Origin: Turritopsis dohrnii
Lineage: Eukaryota > Cnidaria > Hydrozoa > Anthoathecata > Oceaniidae
Length of the DNA: 64,000 nucleotides
Direction of reading: 5' to 3'
Assembly: GCA_027922465.2 (NCBI GenBank)
Contig: BQMF02000058.1
Location: 186,001-250,000, forward strand
The position numbers were made by a program, and so were the translations under genes. Positions within the stretch are counted from its first letter, which is position 1; every line of letters starts with the position of its first letter. Under the pieces are notes generated by a model, which was not told where the DNA came from, ran no database searches, and saw only the letters and a list, made by a program, of their open reading frames with translations. This document shows, in pieces, positions 37,501 through 49,047 of this stretch.

Positions 37501-40500
37501 ACTGTGGAAGACACTTCCAAAATAACACACTTTTCAGACTGAGGTCATCGCACAAGCAGATGTTCAGTTCAAACAATGAACAATCTTTCGATTAACGAAT
37601 GATATTTTAAGCAGCTATATACAGATGTAACGGAAGGGAAACAAATAAAGCCGGTTCCGTTAATTTAGACTCGTATGATATATTCCTTTCATTATAAAAT
37701 GATCATTTCAAAATGTTTATCTTCTCTTTGACGTAACTTTGATTTTCAATGTCCTCATTTACAGAAAGAGTAAAGGTGATATTTTAAATCATAAACAAAC
37801 ACTGAGATTAAAATTTCAGCAAGTCTCTTTGCGAGGCTATACATATTTCGATAAGACTATTAAATTGCTTGTCTTCTAAAAATAAAATTTATAACAACTG
37901 CTGAAATTTGTTACCATGGTTTGCATTGGGTTGTGCTGTTTGTTTATATATAGTTATTTTGATATTTATTCTTGGTTAGACTTATTTATTTTGGCTAGTA
38001 TCAAAATGTGTTAGGCAAGAAGATAATTTATAAAAACAGAAAAATTCGATGGCCTTGGCAAACGATCGTAATTATATTGAACTTGTTTGTCGATAAAGTG
38101 AAATATTGCTTGAGGTATATAACCATAATCAAAAACCGATTAAATCATGCTGTTTTGTTTTTGATGAGTAATACAAGAAGAATAGTTGGGTTTACACACG
38201 AAATGTATTATTCTAGGATTCATCTGTTTCACCCAAAAATGGTATCCGGGAAGTTACTGACGTTCTCGCTGATGAAAGATAACAGTTACAAATGTTTTTG
38301 TGTTAAACATCTGAAACGTTACTAGGCTGTGTTTTAAACAAAACTCAGAGAGCTGTTAGAATAACTAGTCGGTGTTGTCTTTATGCCGTCTTGAACCAGA
38401 GGATTGGTTTCTATTATCTGAGCACAAGCAGTCACTCGTTAAAGTCTTTACAGAAAGAGCCAACAGGAGAGATCCTAAAGCAAACGTTTGAATTTAAAAT
38501 TTCGGATTAAAGTCAAGTATTTTAAATTCTTGGGAACATTTCTAGGAACACATTGAAGAAAGCTTTGACACCCTTATTGACAAAAATTTAAATTCTAATC
38601 GAAAACATGTAGAAACCAGGATCTGATATATAATTAGACGATAGTCCACATTTTTTATGTAATGGATTGCGAGTGGTTCGTGTAATTGCATCAAGAAACG
38701 TTTTAACGATTAGAAATGCATAATTGAAATACCAGATGATTTCATTACGAAAATAGTGATCAGCAAGAGTAAAAGCATCAAACAAAGAGAAGAATTTATA
38801 TCATTCTTGTAGGATTAATAGTTCGATAGCGTTGAAATCGATTAGCATCTGATTTACGTGATAGTTCACTAGTTTGTTTATTCAGAAGGTTTATATATAG
38901 TCGTGTTCATTTTTTTCCTGCTACAGAAGATGAAGGGAAAAGAAATATATCATTTTAATCATGATGGGTTCTAAACATCCTTTTTATGTTGAAAGGAAAA
39001 CGGTTTTGAAGTTACAGATGATTTGTTTTAATTTGATAGGATTAATAATCCGATTTCATTTTCCGATTTCATATGATTTTTGAAACCACTATTGGGACTT
39101 TTGACGAGAATCTATTGAATTGATTTGCACGGAGGGAAATTTGACTACACTGTATAGTCTGGGATTTCTAATTAGATCAGGGAAAATAACTTCTAATACA
39201 ATTATGTGCTTATTCTTGAATATTGCTTTTTTGTTGATGAAGACATATTAAAGTATTTGGGTTGTCCTAATCTTTATGAAAAGAACAAATTAAGAAATAA
39301 TATAGTTAAGTTTTGTTAGTTCAAAACATCCTCTTAAGATTATATTAGAATTGACCGAATTACATACAATCACGATATACGATTTTTGTAAAAAAACATA
39401 CAAAAAGGTAAGAAGCTGCAAGTTTTGAACTAAAATTTACATTTTTTTTTAGATAAGAGAAAAGAGCTGTTTGTTTGCAGTCAACTCGATTAGTACAACA
39501 AGATGCTTGGAAGACAAGAAGTCTCGCTTATGATCCTGGGTGACCACTCTTTGTGTTTTGAGCATGTGGTTAGATCTTACTACAATATAAAAACTGGCCA
39601 AGATACAAAATTTGTTCTGCAAGAATGCGAAACAAGAGGAGTAAAGACGACTATAAATAAACACAAAGTTGATCTTAACATTCGAGTTGCGACAACTCGA
39701 ACTGGCGTTTCGCGAGTGTCGATGGATAGTGTTCGTATCGAAGAATATGAACGCCGAATGAAGGATATTGATGTCATACTGTTATGCTATTACAAAAACA
39801 ATTCGAAAACTTTACAGAATGTTCAAACGAAATATCTAAACGAAATTAAAGAATGGTTTCCGAAAACGCCTTACTTTCTGTTAAGTGTAACACTCGAAGA
39901 AATTAATGGTAAGGCGAAACAACCATTAAAGGAGACCATTTCAATTCAGGATCGGTTTTTAAAACGGGATTTGGACGTGCCAGCATCAGAAGGTAAAAAA
40001 GTTTCCAAGAAACTTAAAGCTCGTGGTTACTTAGAATGCTCCATTTTGAAAACATCAAACTCAGAGTTAATTGAACCAAATACAGAATTATTTGACTATG
40101 ATTTGCCAGAAAGCAAAACAGTACGCGATGCTATTGACAAAGCAATTAATTTCGCATTGAAAAGAAAAAACAGGATGTGTATTATACCCTTTAAAAGATA
40201 GAAACGTCCAAAGTAATTTATGGAAACACTTGTAAAGAAATTGTAAGTAGACCATCAGTTTGCACAGCCTGCACTGTTCGATGTTAATATAGAATCAATA
40301 GCGCCCACAACGTTAAAAGCGCCCTGTATTATAATACACTTTCACGTTTACCACCTCTAAACATGGGCGGACTGACTGTAGATTTAATTGAGTCACATTG
40401 TAAATTTATTGTAAAAATGAAAAGAATAGAAATAACTGTGTTTAAACACACTTTTCTTATGTTATTGTCGTGGTCGCATGCCCTAAAATCAAATTCATAT

Positions 40501-41525
40501 TTGGTTTAAAAAATATACTGACTGTATTCGTCTGTCGAAAGCAAATTGCTTCAAGGACAAACAAAACATGATCGATGTTTAGAGATTTTTAAGAAAAGAC
40601 TAGAATTATACCAGAATTAAGTTATAAGGTATTTCATATGGATTTATTTTTCTGGTTTTGTTTCTTACTCACAATTCTTTAATTTCCGATTATAAAAAGA
40701 TAGACGAATGTAACTGCTAGTGACTACCAGTGATTTTATACTATTACGATTGCAAAAGAGTGATCACATAATGACGAGAGACCATGGGAACATTTAGTGT
40801 AAAAAGATCAACGATCAAGTATATGAATAGTTCAAATTACCATATTGCGATAAAAAAGAAACGATGCTTTTAAAGGCTGGGCGGAGTAGACTGCTTTATC
40901 ATTTCAGTGAAAAATGTTATGACTGCAATTCATGGCGATTGAAGTTCATTCGAGATTGATAAAATGGACAAAATAACTCGTATATCAACTGTAGTCAGAC
41001 TTAGGTTCACTCCAGCCCTATTCTATAGTCACTCCAGCCCCCATTGGATAATCACTGGTAGTCCCACCTGTCGATCCATTTTTATAACTGATCTTAACTT
41101 CCTCTAATTGATATCAGTGGAAATTTGGAAAAATGTGGAATGGGAACTGTTACCTGAATCCAATGATGAACTTCTGTTAGTCCATTTGTCATATGAATAC
41201 AATTGACAATAGTACAAGCGCTCAATGCATGTTCAAAACTATCTTCCAACCAATCGAATTTCTCATCAAGTTCAAAATAATAATTTGTTTCTTTCGTCCC
41301 CTGATTTTCATTAGGTGATGATGTGAAAATTCCTTCCCCTATATCCTCGTCATCTTCATCGTCAGCAATATCTTCGAGACTTACATAATTTTCAGGGCTT
41401 TGCATTAGTTTCTCTACATCTGAAAGCTCGTATGAAAAATGAAATATCTCTAAGGAGTTTGATGGTGATTTTTCTTTCAAAATAAAACTGTTACGAGGCG
41501 ATGGGGTCGTCTGCCACTTTAGCAT
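22577..41525 (-). CDS. LMO7/LIMCH1-like protein: CH domain plus C-terminal LIM domain
   Basis: Twelve exons, all phase-compatible, giving 1387 aa: 41154-41525, 36731-36801, 36574-36652, 34540-34646, 33685-33721, 32876-33004, 32224-32400, 27856-27894, 27541-27781, 26835-27398, 22851-25175 and 22577-22599 (stop 22577-22579). The start ATG has in-frame stops upstream. A calponin-homology domain covers about residues 115-235. Its core runs VHHWIQNVTGSY, VRLLKDGDILRQF, SLPWRCLDNITYFLKECRKI, LFTAADLHY and KVLMTFFWLAAHL, across six exons. The middle is long, charged and low in complexity (Lys/Arg/Ser/Glu-rich, probably disordered with coiled-coil stretches). The LIM zinc-binding domain is at residues 1319-1375 with eight ligands (C-x2-C, H-x2-C, C-x2-C, C-x2-C). 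This domain order is that of LMO7/LIMCH1, actin- and junction-associated scaffolds. The acceptor of exon 27856-27894 is weak and is the least certain junction. Introns 1 and 3 carry sequence of a Rho-like gene on the opposite strand. Confidence 0.85.
30421..31137. repeat. Inverted duplication inside an LMO7-like intron
   Basis: The segment at 30421-30485 (CATGGAGGTATAAAACAGAA onward, to CCGTGATGCGCT) recurs in reverse complement at about 31025-31137. The left copy appears to lack an internal stretch of about 45 bp. The two lie 540 bp apart, consistent with the ends of an AT-rich non-autonomous element or a local inverted duplication. Confidence 0.55.
32012..32106. repeat. 16-bp tandem repeat
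   Basis: Five to six copies of ACAACAAACTGTCGAT (16 bp), with C/T variation in the AACAAA/AATAAA part. Lies in an LMO7-like intron near the exon at 32224. Confidence 0.85.
34925..35290. repeat. Nested palindromic MITE cluster (GACGATTA family)
   Basis: Several copies of CCTGACGATTACGACGA and its complement TAATCGTCGTAATC in both orientations, with repeated outer flanks (AGCCTGCTTCAGACCTGACG at about 34932, GGCCCGGTTCCGACCTGACG at about 35043, GCCAGGTGTGAACACTC at about 35125). It looks like at least two short foldback elements inserted in or next to one another, in the LMO7-like intron between exons 34540-34646 and 36574-36652. Confidence 0.65.
36406..36594 (+). pseudogene. Truncated copy of the Rho-like pseudo-GTPase gene
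   Basis: About 150 bp from AATGGTTTCCGAAAACGCCT onward are nearly identical (a handful of differences) to 39853-40000 of the gene at 39503. They encode EWFPKTPYFLLSVTLEE through RDLDV. Homology starts abruptly at 36406 and is lost after about 36550. The remaining codons of the open frame are antisense to the LMO7-like exon 36574-36652. The sequence before 36406 is not recognisably related, although it stays open in frame from about 36286. It has no start of its own that makes sense, so I call it a fragment duplicate. Confidence 0.75.
39503..40201 (+). CDS. Intronless Rho-like pseudo-GTPase, nested in an LMO7-like intron
   Basis: 232-aa single-exon frame on the strand opposite its host gene. 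The overall pattern follows Rho/Rac/Cdc42. A first strand ends LMILGD, where GDGAVGKT is expected. DVILLCYY matches the 'DVFLICFS' strand. IKEWFPKTPYFLLSV matches 'HHCPKTPFLLVGT'. A Rho-insert-like segment follows, then KARGYLECSILKTSN matches 'GAVKYLECSALTQ'. A basic tail ends with CIIP plus three more residues (FKR). Key nucleotide motifs are missing: the P-loop Lys-Ser/Thr is absent (GDHSLCFE), DTAGQ is absent (RVATTRTG instead), and TKxD reads VTLEE. It should therefore be a non-GTP-binding Rho relative if expressed. The cysteine lies in a CaaX-like context but is not terminal. Lack of introns suggests a retrocopy. The open frame is long and a partial duplicate exists, so it may be a real fast-evolving gene. 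Confidence 0.65.
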   Translation: MLGRQEVSLMILGDHSLCFEHVVRSYYNIKTGQDTKFVLQECETRGVKTTINKHKVDLNIRVATTRTGVSRVSMDSVRIEEYERRMKDIDVILLCYYKNNSKTLQNVQTKYLNEIKEWFPKTPYFLLSVTLEEINGKAKQPLKETISIQDRFLKRDLDVPASEGKKVSKKLKARGYLECSILKTSNSELIEPNTELFDYDLPESKTVRDAIDKAINFALKRKNRMCIIPFKR

Positions 41526-44505
41526 TTTCTTTACTTCCTTTCACAGACACACTTAAATGCTTATTTTCCTAAAATGAATAAGAATAAGCTCATTATATCG
41601 AAATAATTCAAAAAGTGATCTCCAAAGGAATTTTTTTAGCATTCTCCGTTCTACTTTTGTAGCTACATAAATTGATTTATGCATGGACTATTATACTAAT
41701 AATACTACTGACAGGGCTGCAAGAAAATTTATCGCAGAATATTTCCACTCACAAATTTCAGCTTTAAGAATGAATAGATCTGCAAAGCGAAGCTAGATTT
41801 AAGGTTAACTGAAATTGGTCTCAACTAGATTATAGGTAAAAGCTCGTATAAGCTTCATGGTCGCAGTAAAAATATGATAATATGATGATGTCATCGCAGC
41901 GTGTTAAATATTCTTTTCCCACACATTTTTGTATAAAACACTCTCCTAGTATATTTTCAAAATTTTAAGACAAAGTGAATTTCTTAATGTACAAACAGTC
42001 GTCAGAGGATGTTATCTCAGCATGAAGAAAGATTATACTTTTCTTTGCACATCCTGGTGACCTGAAAAGAACTAAGTAAATGCTGTATAAAACAAGCCAA
42101 ATAAAATGTTATGTTTATTTATTTTGAGACGTAACATAACATAACAAACAAGATCTCATGCATTGTTAACAGAAAATTGTTCATCTTTACTATAATGCAA
42201 CACAGTTTGTTTGTGTCACTCAATTAAACTGGTGTGCAGCCATAAACCCAACCAACATTGAAACACGCTAAGTTTATCAGCCAAAAAGGCTTGACTTGAC
42301 ATCAATAAAACCTTTCAGAACGAGAAAAACGAGTAACAAGCCACTGATATTTTTTCTTCACAATTGATTCTCTTACACACTGTATTTGTTCGCGGTGAAA
42401 TACTAAAGGCAAATAAATCTTTTAATATGTAAGAAAATAAATCATTAATGAAATTAAAGGTTTTAAAACAAGTTGGACTTATCGTCCACTGATTGAAATA
42501 ATGTCACAAACCTATAGCATAAACGAACTAAAGATACATCAACAATGAGTGGATTGTAGCCATCGTTTGAGACCCTTATTTTGTTAACGATACGAAGAAG
42601 AAATGGCCTGAGGATAAAAATTTAAGATCAGTTTCAGGTATTCCAACACTTTACAACGAAGATTTCAGGAAAACAATAAAAGACTTTCATAAAATCCTTA
42701 CATAAGCGGATTTACCGCGATTTCTCAAATAACTACATGCTTTTATGATACTCCAAAACATTGTTATCTTAACCAACAACACATTTTCAACCATCAACAA
42801 CTATACAAAACAATATTTGTTTATGATTTCGTTTTATAAAATCCATTCATCATCATTGTAAAGAGGATTTCACCAACATCCAAATTATTCACAATTAGTC
42901 TACCATTACGTTAGTTTTTCTAACCATTGAGTAATATACATTCCTTTAGTAATTACCACTTCAAAAATCTACGATTATCCAATTCTTACTACCACCGAAG
43001 CAAGCAATAACTTTTTTTTTTTTCAAAGTTCTGTATTTATTTCTTGTACTCTGGAATTCATAAGTTAAAAGTTTTCTTCATTAAAATAGAGAATTACACA
43101 AATTACTTTTAAACAAAGAAAAAAGATCGACTATTATCTCCATGATTTTTTGAGTACTCCCTGTAGTTCTTGAGTTATTGCGACTTTGAATTGTTTGACA
43201 GTTGTACGGAAGAAAGTTATCAGGAAAGAATTCACAAAAAAGAATCCGATAATTTATGACATCGTGCCATTTTTTAGTACATCAGCAAAGATTTTCCACA
43301 CAGGCATAGGGCGAACATTTAAGAAAACGAACGGCAAAAGAGAAGGACTTAGTTTTTTATGAGTTACGTTACTTTTCCATCTTTATCAACATTGCCCTGT
43401 TTCGAATAGGGATAATTACAAAGTTGAATGAATAGAGAATATTAAATTTTATTACCCCAACAAGGTAGTGTAGACCAGCATAGATCAAAGGTTAAAGCAG
43501 ATTGTGTGGTGTTAAAGTTAAATCTCTACCGTGATAGAGATTGTTCTATCCATCATCATTTCAACCAATGACAACCTCGATAGCAAATAAGCGAATCTGA
43601 GCTCACGGCTGTAATATCCCTTCAGAAAAAACCAGTGATTTGGTGTAAAACCTTAAATATCTATCTACTTTTAAAGAATGTCAGGATGTGAATGTTCCTC
43701 GACAAAGCATTCAATGCCTTATCGATAAAAACTTTGTCGGTCGAAAACAACAAATTTTTGGCGAGATGACGAAAATTTGTACTGATGAAAACTTGTACCG
43801 ACAATTAGGTTATTAATGAAGAGTTTCTGATGCTGGATATGGATTATGTTCAAATGAAAGTTCAAAATAAAAAAATAAAAACTGTATTTATTACCACGTT
43901 CATAAAATAAATAAAATTGATACAAAAGTGCGAATTCTAATTCAAGTATATTCATTTATCTAACTACGTGCTTATAAGTCATAATTTTGGTTGAATAATT
44001 TAACAGGATTAGAATATTAAATAGGAGAAAAAGACTGTAAAAACTGATGACGAACTAGTCACCAGTCACCAGTCCGTTTGACTTCACATTTTCGAATGTT
44101 CAGAACTTTGCATGATATCTTTAGACTCGATTGACATTCAGTCAGTTCCCAAGCTGTATATCATTACAGACAATGTTTGGTTCTGAAGTTGTTTACTTTT
44201 TTCTTGTTGATTTTATTTAACAATGAAAAACTAGCAAAATCAAGCATATCTTTTTGCCATGGGATTCCTACATGTTTTATTATAAGCAAGAAAGCTCGAA
44301 ATTGGAGAAAATCAAGCCATTCGCTAAGCATAAACACACGATTTGAGCAATCATAAAATATACTGTTGCCCCGCACAGAACTTAAATGGCTTAATCATTT
44401 CTTTAATCAAGTTGAGTGGTTTTGTAGACGAATGGCTTATAACAAGATCGTGCATTTCTTTCTGCTAATCACAACATCGTTAAAAATATCATTGAGTGCA
44501 AGTCA
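41526..44505. other. Intergenic region, LMO7-like promoter side
   Basis: About 3 kb, AT-rich, between the start of the LMO7-like gene (-) and the 3' end of the carboxypeptidase gene (-). A candidate splice acceptor at about 41569 (CATTTTAG on the minus strand) could join a 5' UTR exon further upstream. No coding exon, RNA gene or clear transposon recognised. Confidence 0.45.
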
Positions 44506-47500
44506 TTATACTTCTGTGTAGTGGGTGCGATACCACTCCTCCATCCAAGAACTGATACTTTGTTTATGGGTATTTCGTGCCTGAATTACTGATGACGGAT
44601 CCAACGGATTCGATTTTCTCAAATCTAAGTGGTGCGCACCATCTTTAATAAATACGCATGTGATGGAGGGTGATGGAGGTTTGAGCACGCCGTACCCCAT
44701 CCATGGATCAAGTTCTCCATTACTGAAACGAAAATACGCAAAATTTACCACACAAGATTTATCAGACTCCCGTTAAATGAACACTAGCGCTTACCTAAAT
44801 ACGATATTGCTGGCTGCTGAAATGTTAAAGCCGCCATATTGTGACTGCGCCCAATATTTTCGTGTCGTAACGCCCCATTGTTTTTTGCAACTGGCGGCGA
44901 ATGCATCAAAGTCCCACTACATGAAACGCAATAGAAATTTAAAAATGATGAAGGTTGATTCTAATCGATCCAAAAAAATCTTTTAAGCTTTCAACAAATA
45001 CCAAACTAAGTAACCATAACAACCATAAGCACAACAAGGTGGTTATAGAAAGTTTACTTTCTAATGGATTGGAATCTGTGATGTTGCACCTATTTCTGTG
45101 AATAATACTGAAATGGTTCGTGTATGCAAGACATTAGTATGATCATAATGAACAAAATATAACGGTACAAGACCTGGTATGGTAGCCACATATCTCGAAC
45201 ACCATCTTGACAAAGAGGCATAGCCATTTCCGTACAAGCCTACAGAAAGTGAAAAAGAATTAAAAAAGTCAACAAAAATGAATTTCTTAGAAACTTTGTT
45301 CTATAAGTCCATTATACACAACATAAACTGTATAAAGCGAAAGTATAACCGTACTTGGAAATCCCATCCTTGGTCGCCAAGGTTACCAGATGCTTGTTTG
45401 TTGATATTCAAACATGATGAAGCGCCAGTGTAGTTGAAATAAACATTCACTGCTGCAACAATACTTTCTACAAGGGCGTAACCTGTCACAGTATCATCTT
45501 GGAGTTGTTTACAAACTTCCTAGAAAAATTAACAGCAACATGTTAACCCTCTGTTGTAATACACAACACTCTATATGCGAGCACAGAATAAATAACTAAG
45601 TAGAAATGATATTAAAACTCTTTTTATGTTATGCATTATTTCATTTTGTGCTTGTATCCTTTAAACTTTAAACCCGAGTTAAACTTTGCTTTCCCCCATA
45701 GGAAATGTTATGATTTCTCCCTCAATGTTCAATATATTTCACTTGTGAGTAATGTATTTCAAATTGAAATGTTATATATATGCCTTTTGTTTAGTATTTT
45801 CTCATGAATTCATTAAAAATCCTTGACAACTTCATACCATTACAAAACATGAAAGCATAAGACTAAAACAGACTAAAATTTACTTTTATGGGCCATGCAG
45901 GCAAAACTTCAAGAAAGGAAGCTGGATAAGGGTAGTCCACTAAAAAGAAGAAAGTCAAAAAATAGAATACTGAAAACTGAATACTGAAAAATGTCAACCT
46001 CGACAATTTGATAATGAAGAACATTCAATGATTTAAGCAATGTTTTTCAGTTAGATCCTATTATCATATATCTTACCCATAGCAAGATTAACCCACACTT
46101 CACTCAACCAGTTATTCAACAGGTACACATCATTATAATCGGCAAGTGGCTTACATAATTTGAACATTGATGACAAGCTGTTGCGACCAGTAACTGAATA
46201 AATTAAAGAATTTCAGTCAGTATTATTTCTTTATGATTGGATAGATTAAAAACACCAGGTAATATCTACCAGCCATGTTTTACCTGTCTGTCCAATGTCT
46301 AATACAGTTTTCCAGGATTTTCTTATTATAGAAGAACATGCATCGCCACCACTCTTTTTAAAATCATTGGTTGTGATTTGATAAAATAACTAAATATCAT
46401 ACAAATTGTTGTCATCCTTTCAAACAACAAAATTGTATCTTCATTATAAGTTTGTCTCAACACACTTACTTCACAGTCGTTCATTTCAGGGAAAGCAAAA
46501 ATTGGAGCTGATGCAGATATGGCCCTAAATGATAAAATATCAGTTATAAGTCACAGCAGTTGAGTCACAGTTTCATTAAACATTAACAGAAAAATAATGA
46601 GTCATACCCTGCAACTGATCCAGGATATTTCATTCTAAACCAAGCAGCTAACATACCTACATAAGAACACGTAAGGAACTATTGCACAGTAAATTAATTT
46701 AAATTGATGGATTGTATAAACTCAGAAACTCAGGATTGTATACAATGAGAAAGTGTCTATGTGTACTGGTAGAACCCAATATAGAAAAATTTAAGCAGAT
46801 CTTACCGCCATACGAGCCACCAAATGCAATGAAAGGACTATCTTTAGTGCCAGGAATAGTTTTCTATTTGAGAGAGAAACCTTTTAATTTCAATGAGTTC
46901 AAAAGACAAGAATTCTTACATAAGGAAGAGTATAATGTGAACAAAATTTTTACCTTGATATGATCAATTAAGGTTGCATAATCAGCCAGGGCTTGCTCTG
47001 ATGAAAGATAACCTAAGTGAAGGGCATCCTAGAATACAATTAGTTTCCAACATATTAGCATGCTTAAAAATAATCCTTGTCAAATTGTAGTAGTTTAGAT
47101 TTTTATTTATCCCTAATGAAACCCTAATACAAGTCTTTCTTACTTTATAAGAATCCTTCCCAAATGGTAAAGATTCTCCATAATAACGATGTTCTGCAAA
47201 TATAAGCATTGCATGAAATTCAGGAGCAATATCCCACATGAATCCCTGAAACATTAATGTAATCAATGAATATCACGATTAAAATTCACCTGGTCCCGTG
47301 TATGGATACAAATATTGATATGCTCTTACTTTAAATACCCAAGGGAAGTATATATGACAGAAATATCACTTATTGGAGGGGGTGTTTTTTAAAAGAGAGG
47401 GTCACTTATAAAATTATTTCAAAAAACCCTTAAAATTGTGAGAGGTGTTAAAAATAAAGACTTATTTGCACTTTGATCATTCAACTTCACTCTGAAAATC

Positions 47501-49047
47501 TCTGTACAGTAAACAGAAAAAATATCAAGTATATATAATCCATGCAATGGTTTGCTAGTCTATGTCTACATAGTCTTCTTAACCGACATCATGTATACAA
47601 AGGCAAGTGGACACTTGAAAGTTTATCGGAGAAACTTTCATTTGCAAACATGATAAGAGAGAAGAAGCAAAGCTATTTGACAACTTTGCTGTCGGAATTT
47701 ACAAAGATGAAAATCAGTTAGTTGATCATGTCCCTATTGAACTATCTTTTTTATTCTGCAAATTCGGTGAAAAAGTTAACAACGAAATATTTGCAAATGT
47801 CACTGGTGGACGGAAACTTGAAAATAGACTTGTAGTGACTACAACTTATCTTAGCAGCGGTAAAAAGAAACTTAGTGTTAATTGTAACTTTAAATATTCT
47901 TAGCATTTTATACAAAAAAAAGAGAAAAAACTTTGTGTTTTTCTTTCAAAATATTTCTCATGATGCTGCTTTTGTCCAGGTCAAGCACTTATTTAGGATT
48001 TTGAACATATTATTGTAACTCTAATAAGCACTTGGGCACTTATTAGATGGAGGCACAAAATTATTTTCAGTTTAAGGGGGTGTTAATTAGAGGTGAGCAC
48101 TAAAAAGAGGGGAGGGGTGCTAAAAAGAGGAAATATAGTTGATTGGGGGAAAAAAGCCGCATTTTTTAAAACTTTTTATTTATTTGCATTATGTTTACGG
48201 TTAAACATTTCTAACCATGTTGATGTGAAAGACACACCAAAACACTGGTATATCTTTTTAACATATTCATACATCTATTTTGTAGAAAAGTAAGAATGAT
48301 TGTGTGTGTTTTTTTTATCCTGAAGATCGGGGAAAAAATCCACAGTAAAGGGGAAGTATGAAATATAAAAAATCAGAGCAAATATTTTAAACAGTAATTG
48401 AAAAAAATAGTTGTTAAATAGATGATAAAGCATATCTAATTAGTTTTTCATGTATTTCATTACAAAAAACAAATAAAATCAAGTGCGGCTTTTTTCCCCT
48501 GAAATGTCACATGTAGTGTTTTCCTCCTAAATGACTATACGGTAGATTATACTTACTGTGTTATTACAAAACCATGCAATATCTCCCTCATTACCAGTAT
48601 AAAAGAATACAGGTGCACCAGCCTTATAGTAATCATCATTAACTAAATATCTTTGAGCAAATTGACGATCAGGATAAAGAAATGTGAAATGATCAAGCTA
48701 TAATGAATAATAAAAATGGACATAATTCAATGCAGCTATTTGCATTCATATTATATATACTTATTATTATAAAGAATGAATTTCAACATGAAACTACCAA
48801 GAGTATTGTGTTAGAATATACAGATTAATATACATACTACATCCTGCTAAAAACATATGCACGCAGCAGTTTAAATGAACTGAGCAATAAAACTCACCGT
48901 CTGAGGGTACCAATATGTTTTGTAACTGTAACCAGATTCGCTAATATGCATCTGTTTTGGAAATTGAGGACTTGACCAACTACTTAACATATTGCTATTA
49001 ACATTGTATACTATTTGCAGCAGAACTGTTATCAATATGATCTTCAT
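44506..49047 (-). CDS. PRCP: Lysosomal Pro-X carboxypeptidase-like serine peptidase (family S28)
   Basis: Fourteen phase-compatible exons, 492 aa, close to the length of human PRCP: 48898-49047, 48557-48697, 47144-47245, 46954-47028, 46806-46863, 46608-46656, 46470-46524, 46284-46389, 46077-46193, 45884-45939, 45355-45519, 45174-45239, 44795-44916 and 44506-44722. The signal peptide is MKIILITVLLQIVYNVNS. Family motifs in order: FFYTGNEGDIAWFCNNT, LIFAEHRYYGESLPFG, then the nucleophile Ser173 in GGSYGG (its codons cross an intron), SASAPI, NVYFNYTG, NGELDPW with catalytic Asp426, and DGAHHLDLR with catalytic His451. It should cleave C-terminal residues after proline in lysosomes or outside the cell. 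DPP7 is the related alternative; CNNTGFMWD and the terminal GAHHLDLR fit PRCP better. The donor of exon 45174-45239 (GTCTTG) is weak. The catalytic set is complete, so the enzyme is probably active. Confidence 0.92.
47619..47903 (+). pseudogene. HIRAN-like domain fragment, transposon-associated, in PRCP intron
   Basis: An open run of 95 codons without ATG, antisense inside the intron between carboxypeptidase exons 47144-47245 and 48557-48697. It reads FIGETFICKHDKREEA, then DNFAVGIYKDENQLVDHVP, IELSFLFCK, and NVTGGRKLENRLVV. This resembles the 'C..E..N..D..AVAV......VGHVP...S' pattern of HIRAN-like domains and of a family of repetitive proteins I remember from invertebrate genomes. The usual VGHVP is VDHVP here. 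It is a likely relic of a repetitive gene. Confidence 0.4.

Noticed and set aside
38008..38325. 105-codon plus-strand frame in LMO7-like intron 1
   Set aside because: Begins at a non-ATG codon, basic and AT-driven composition, no recognised motif, no splice context.
44777..44986. Plus-strand frame
   Set aside because: Shadow of the carboxypeptidase exon 44795-44916.
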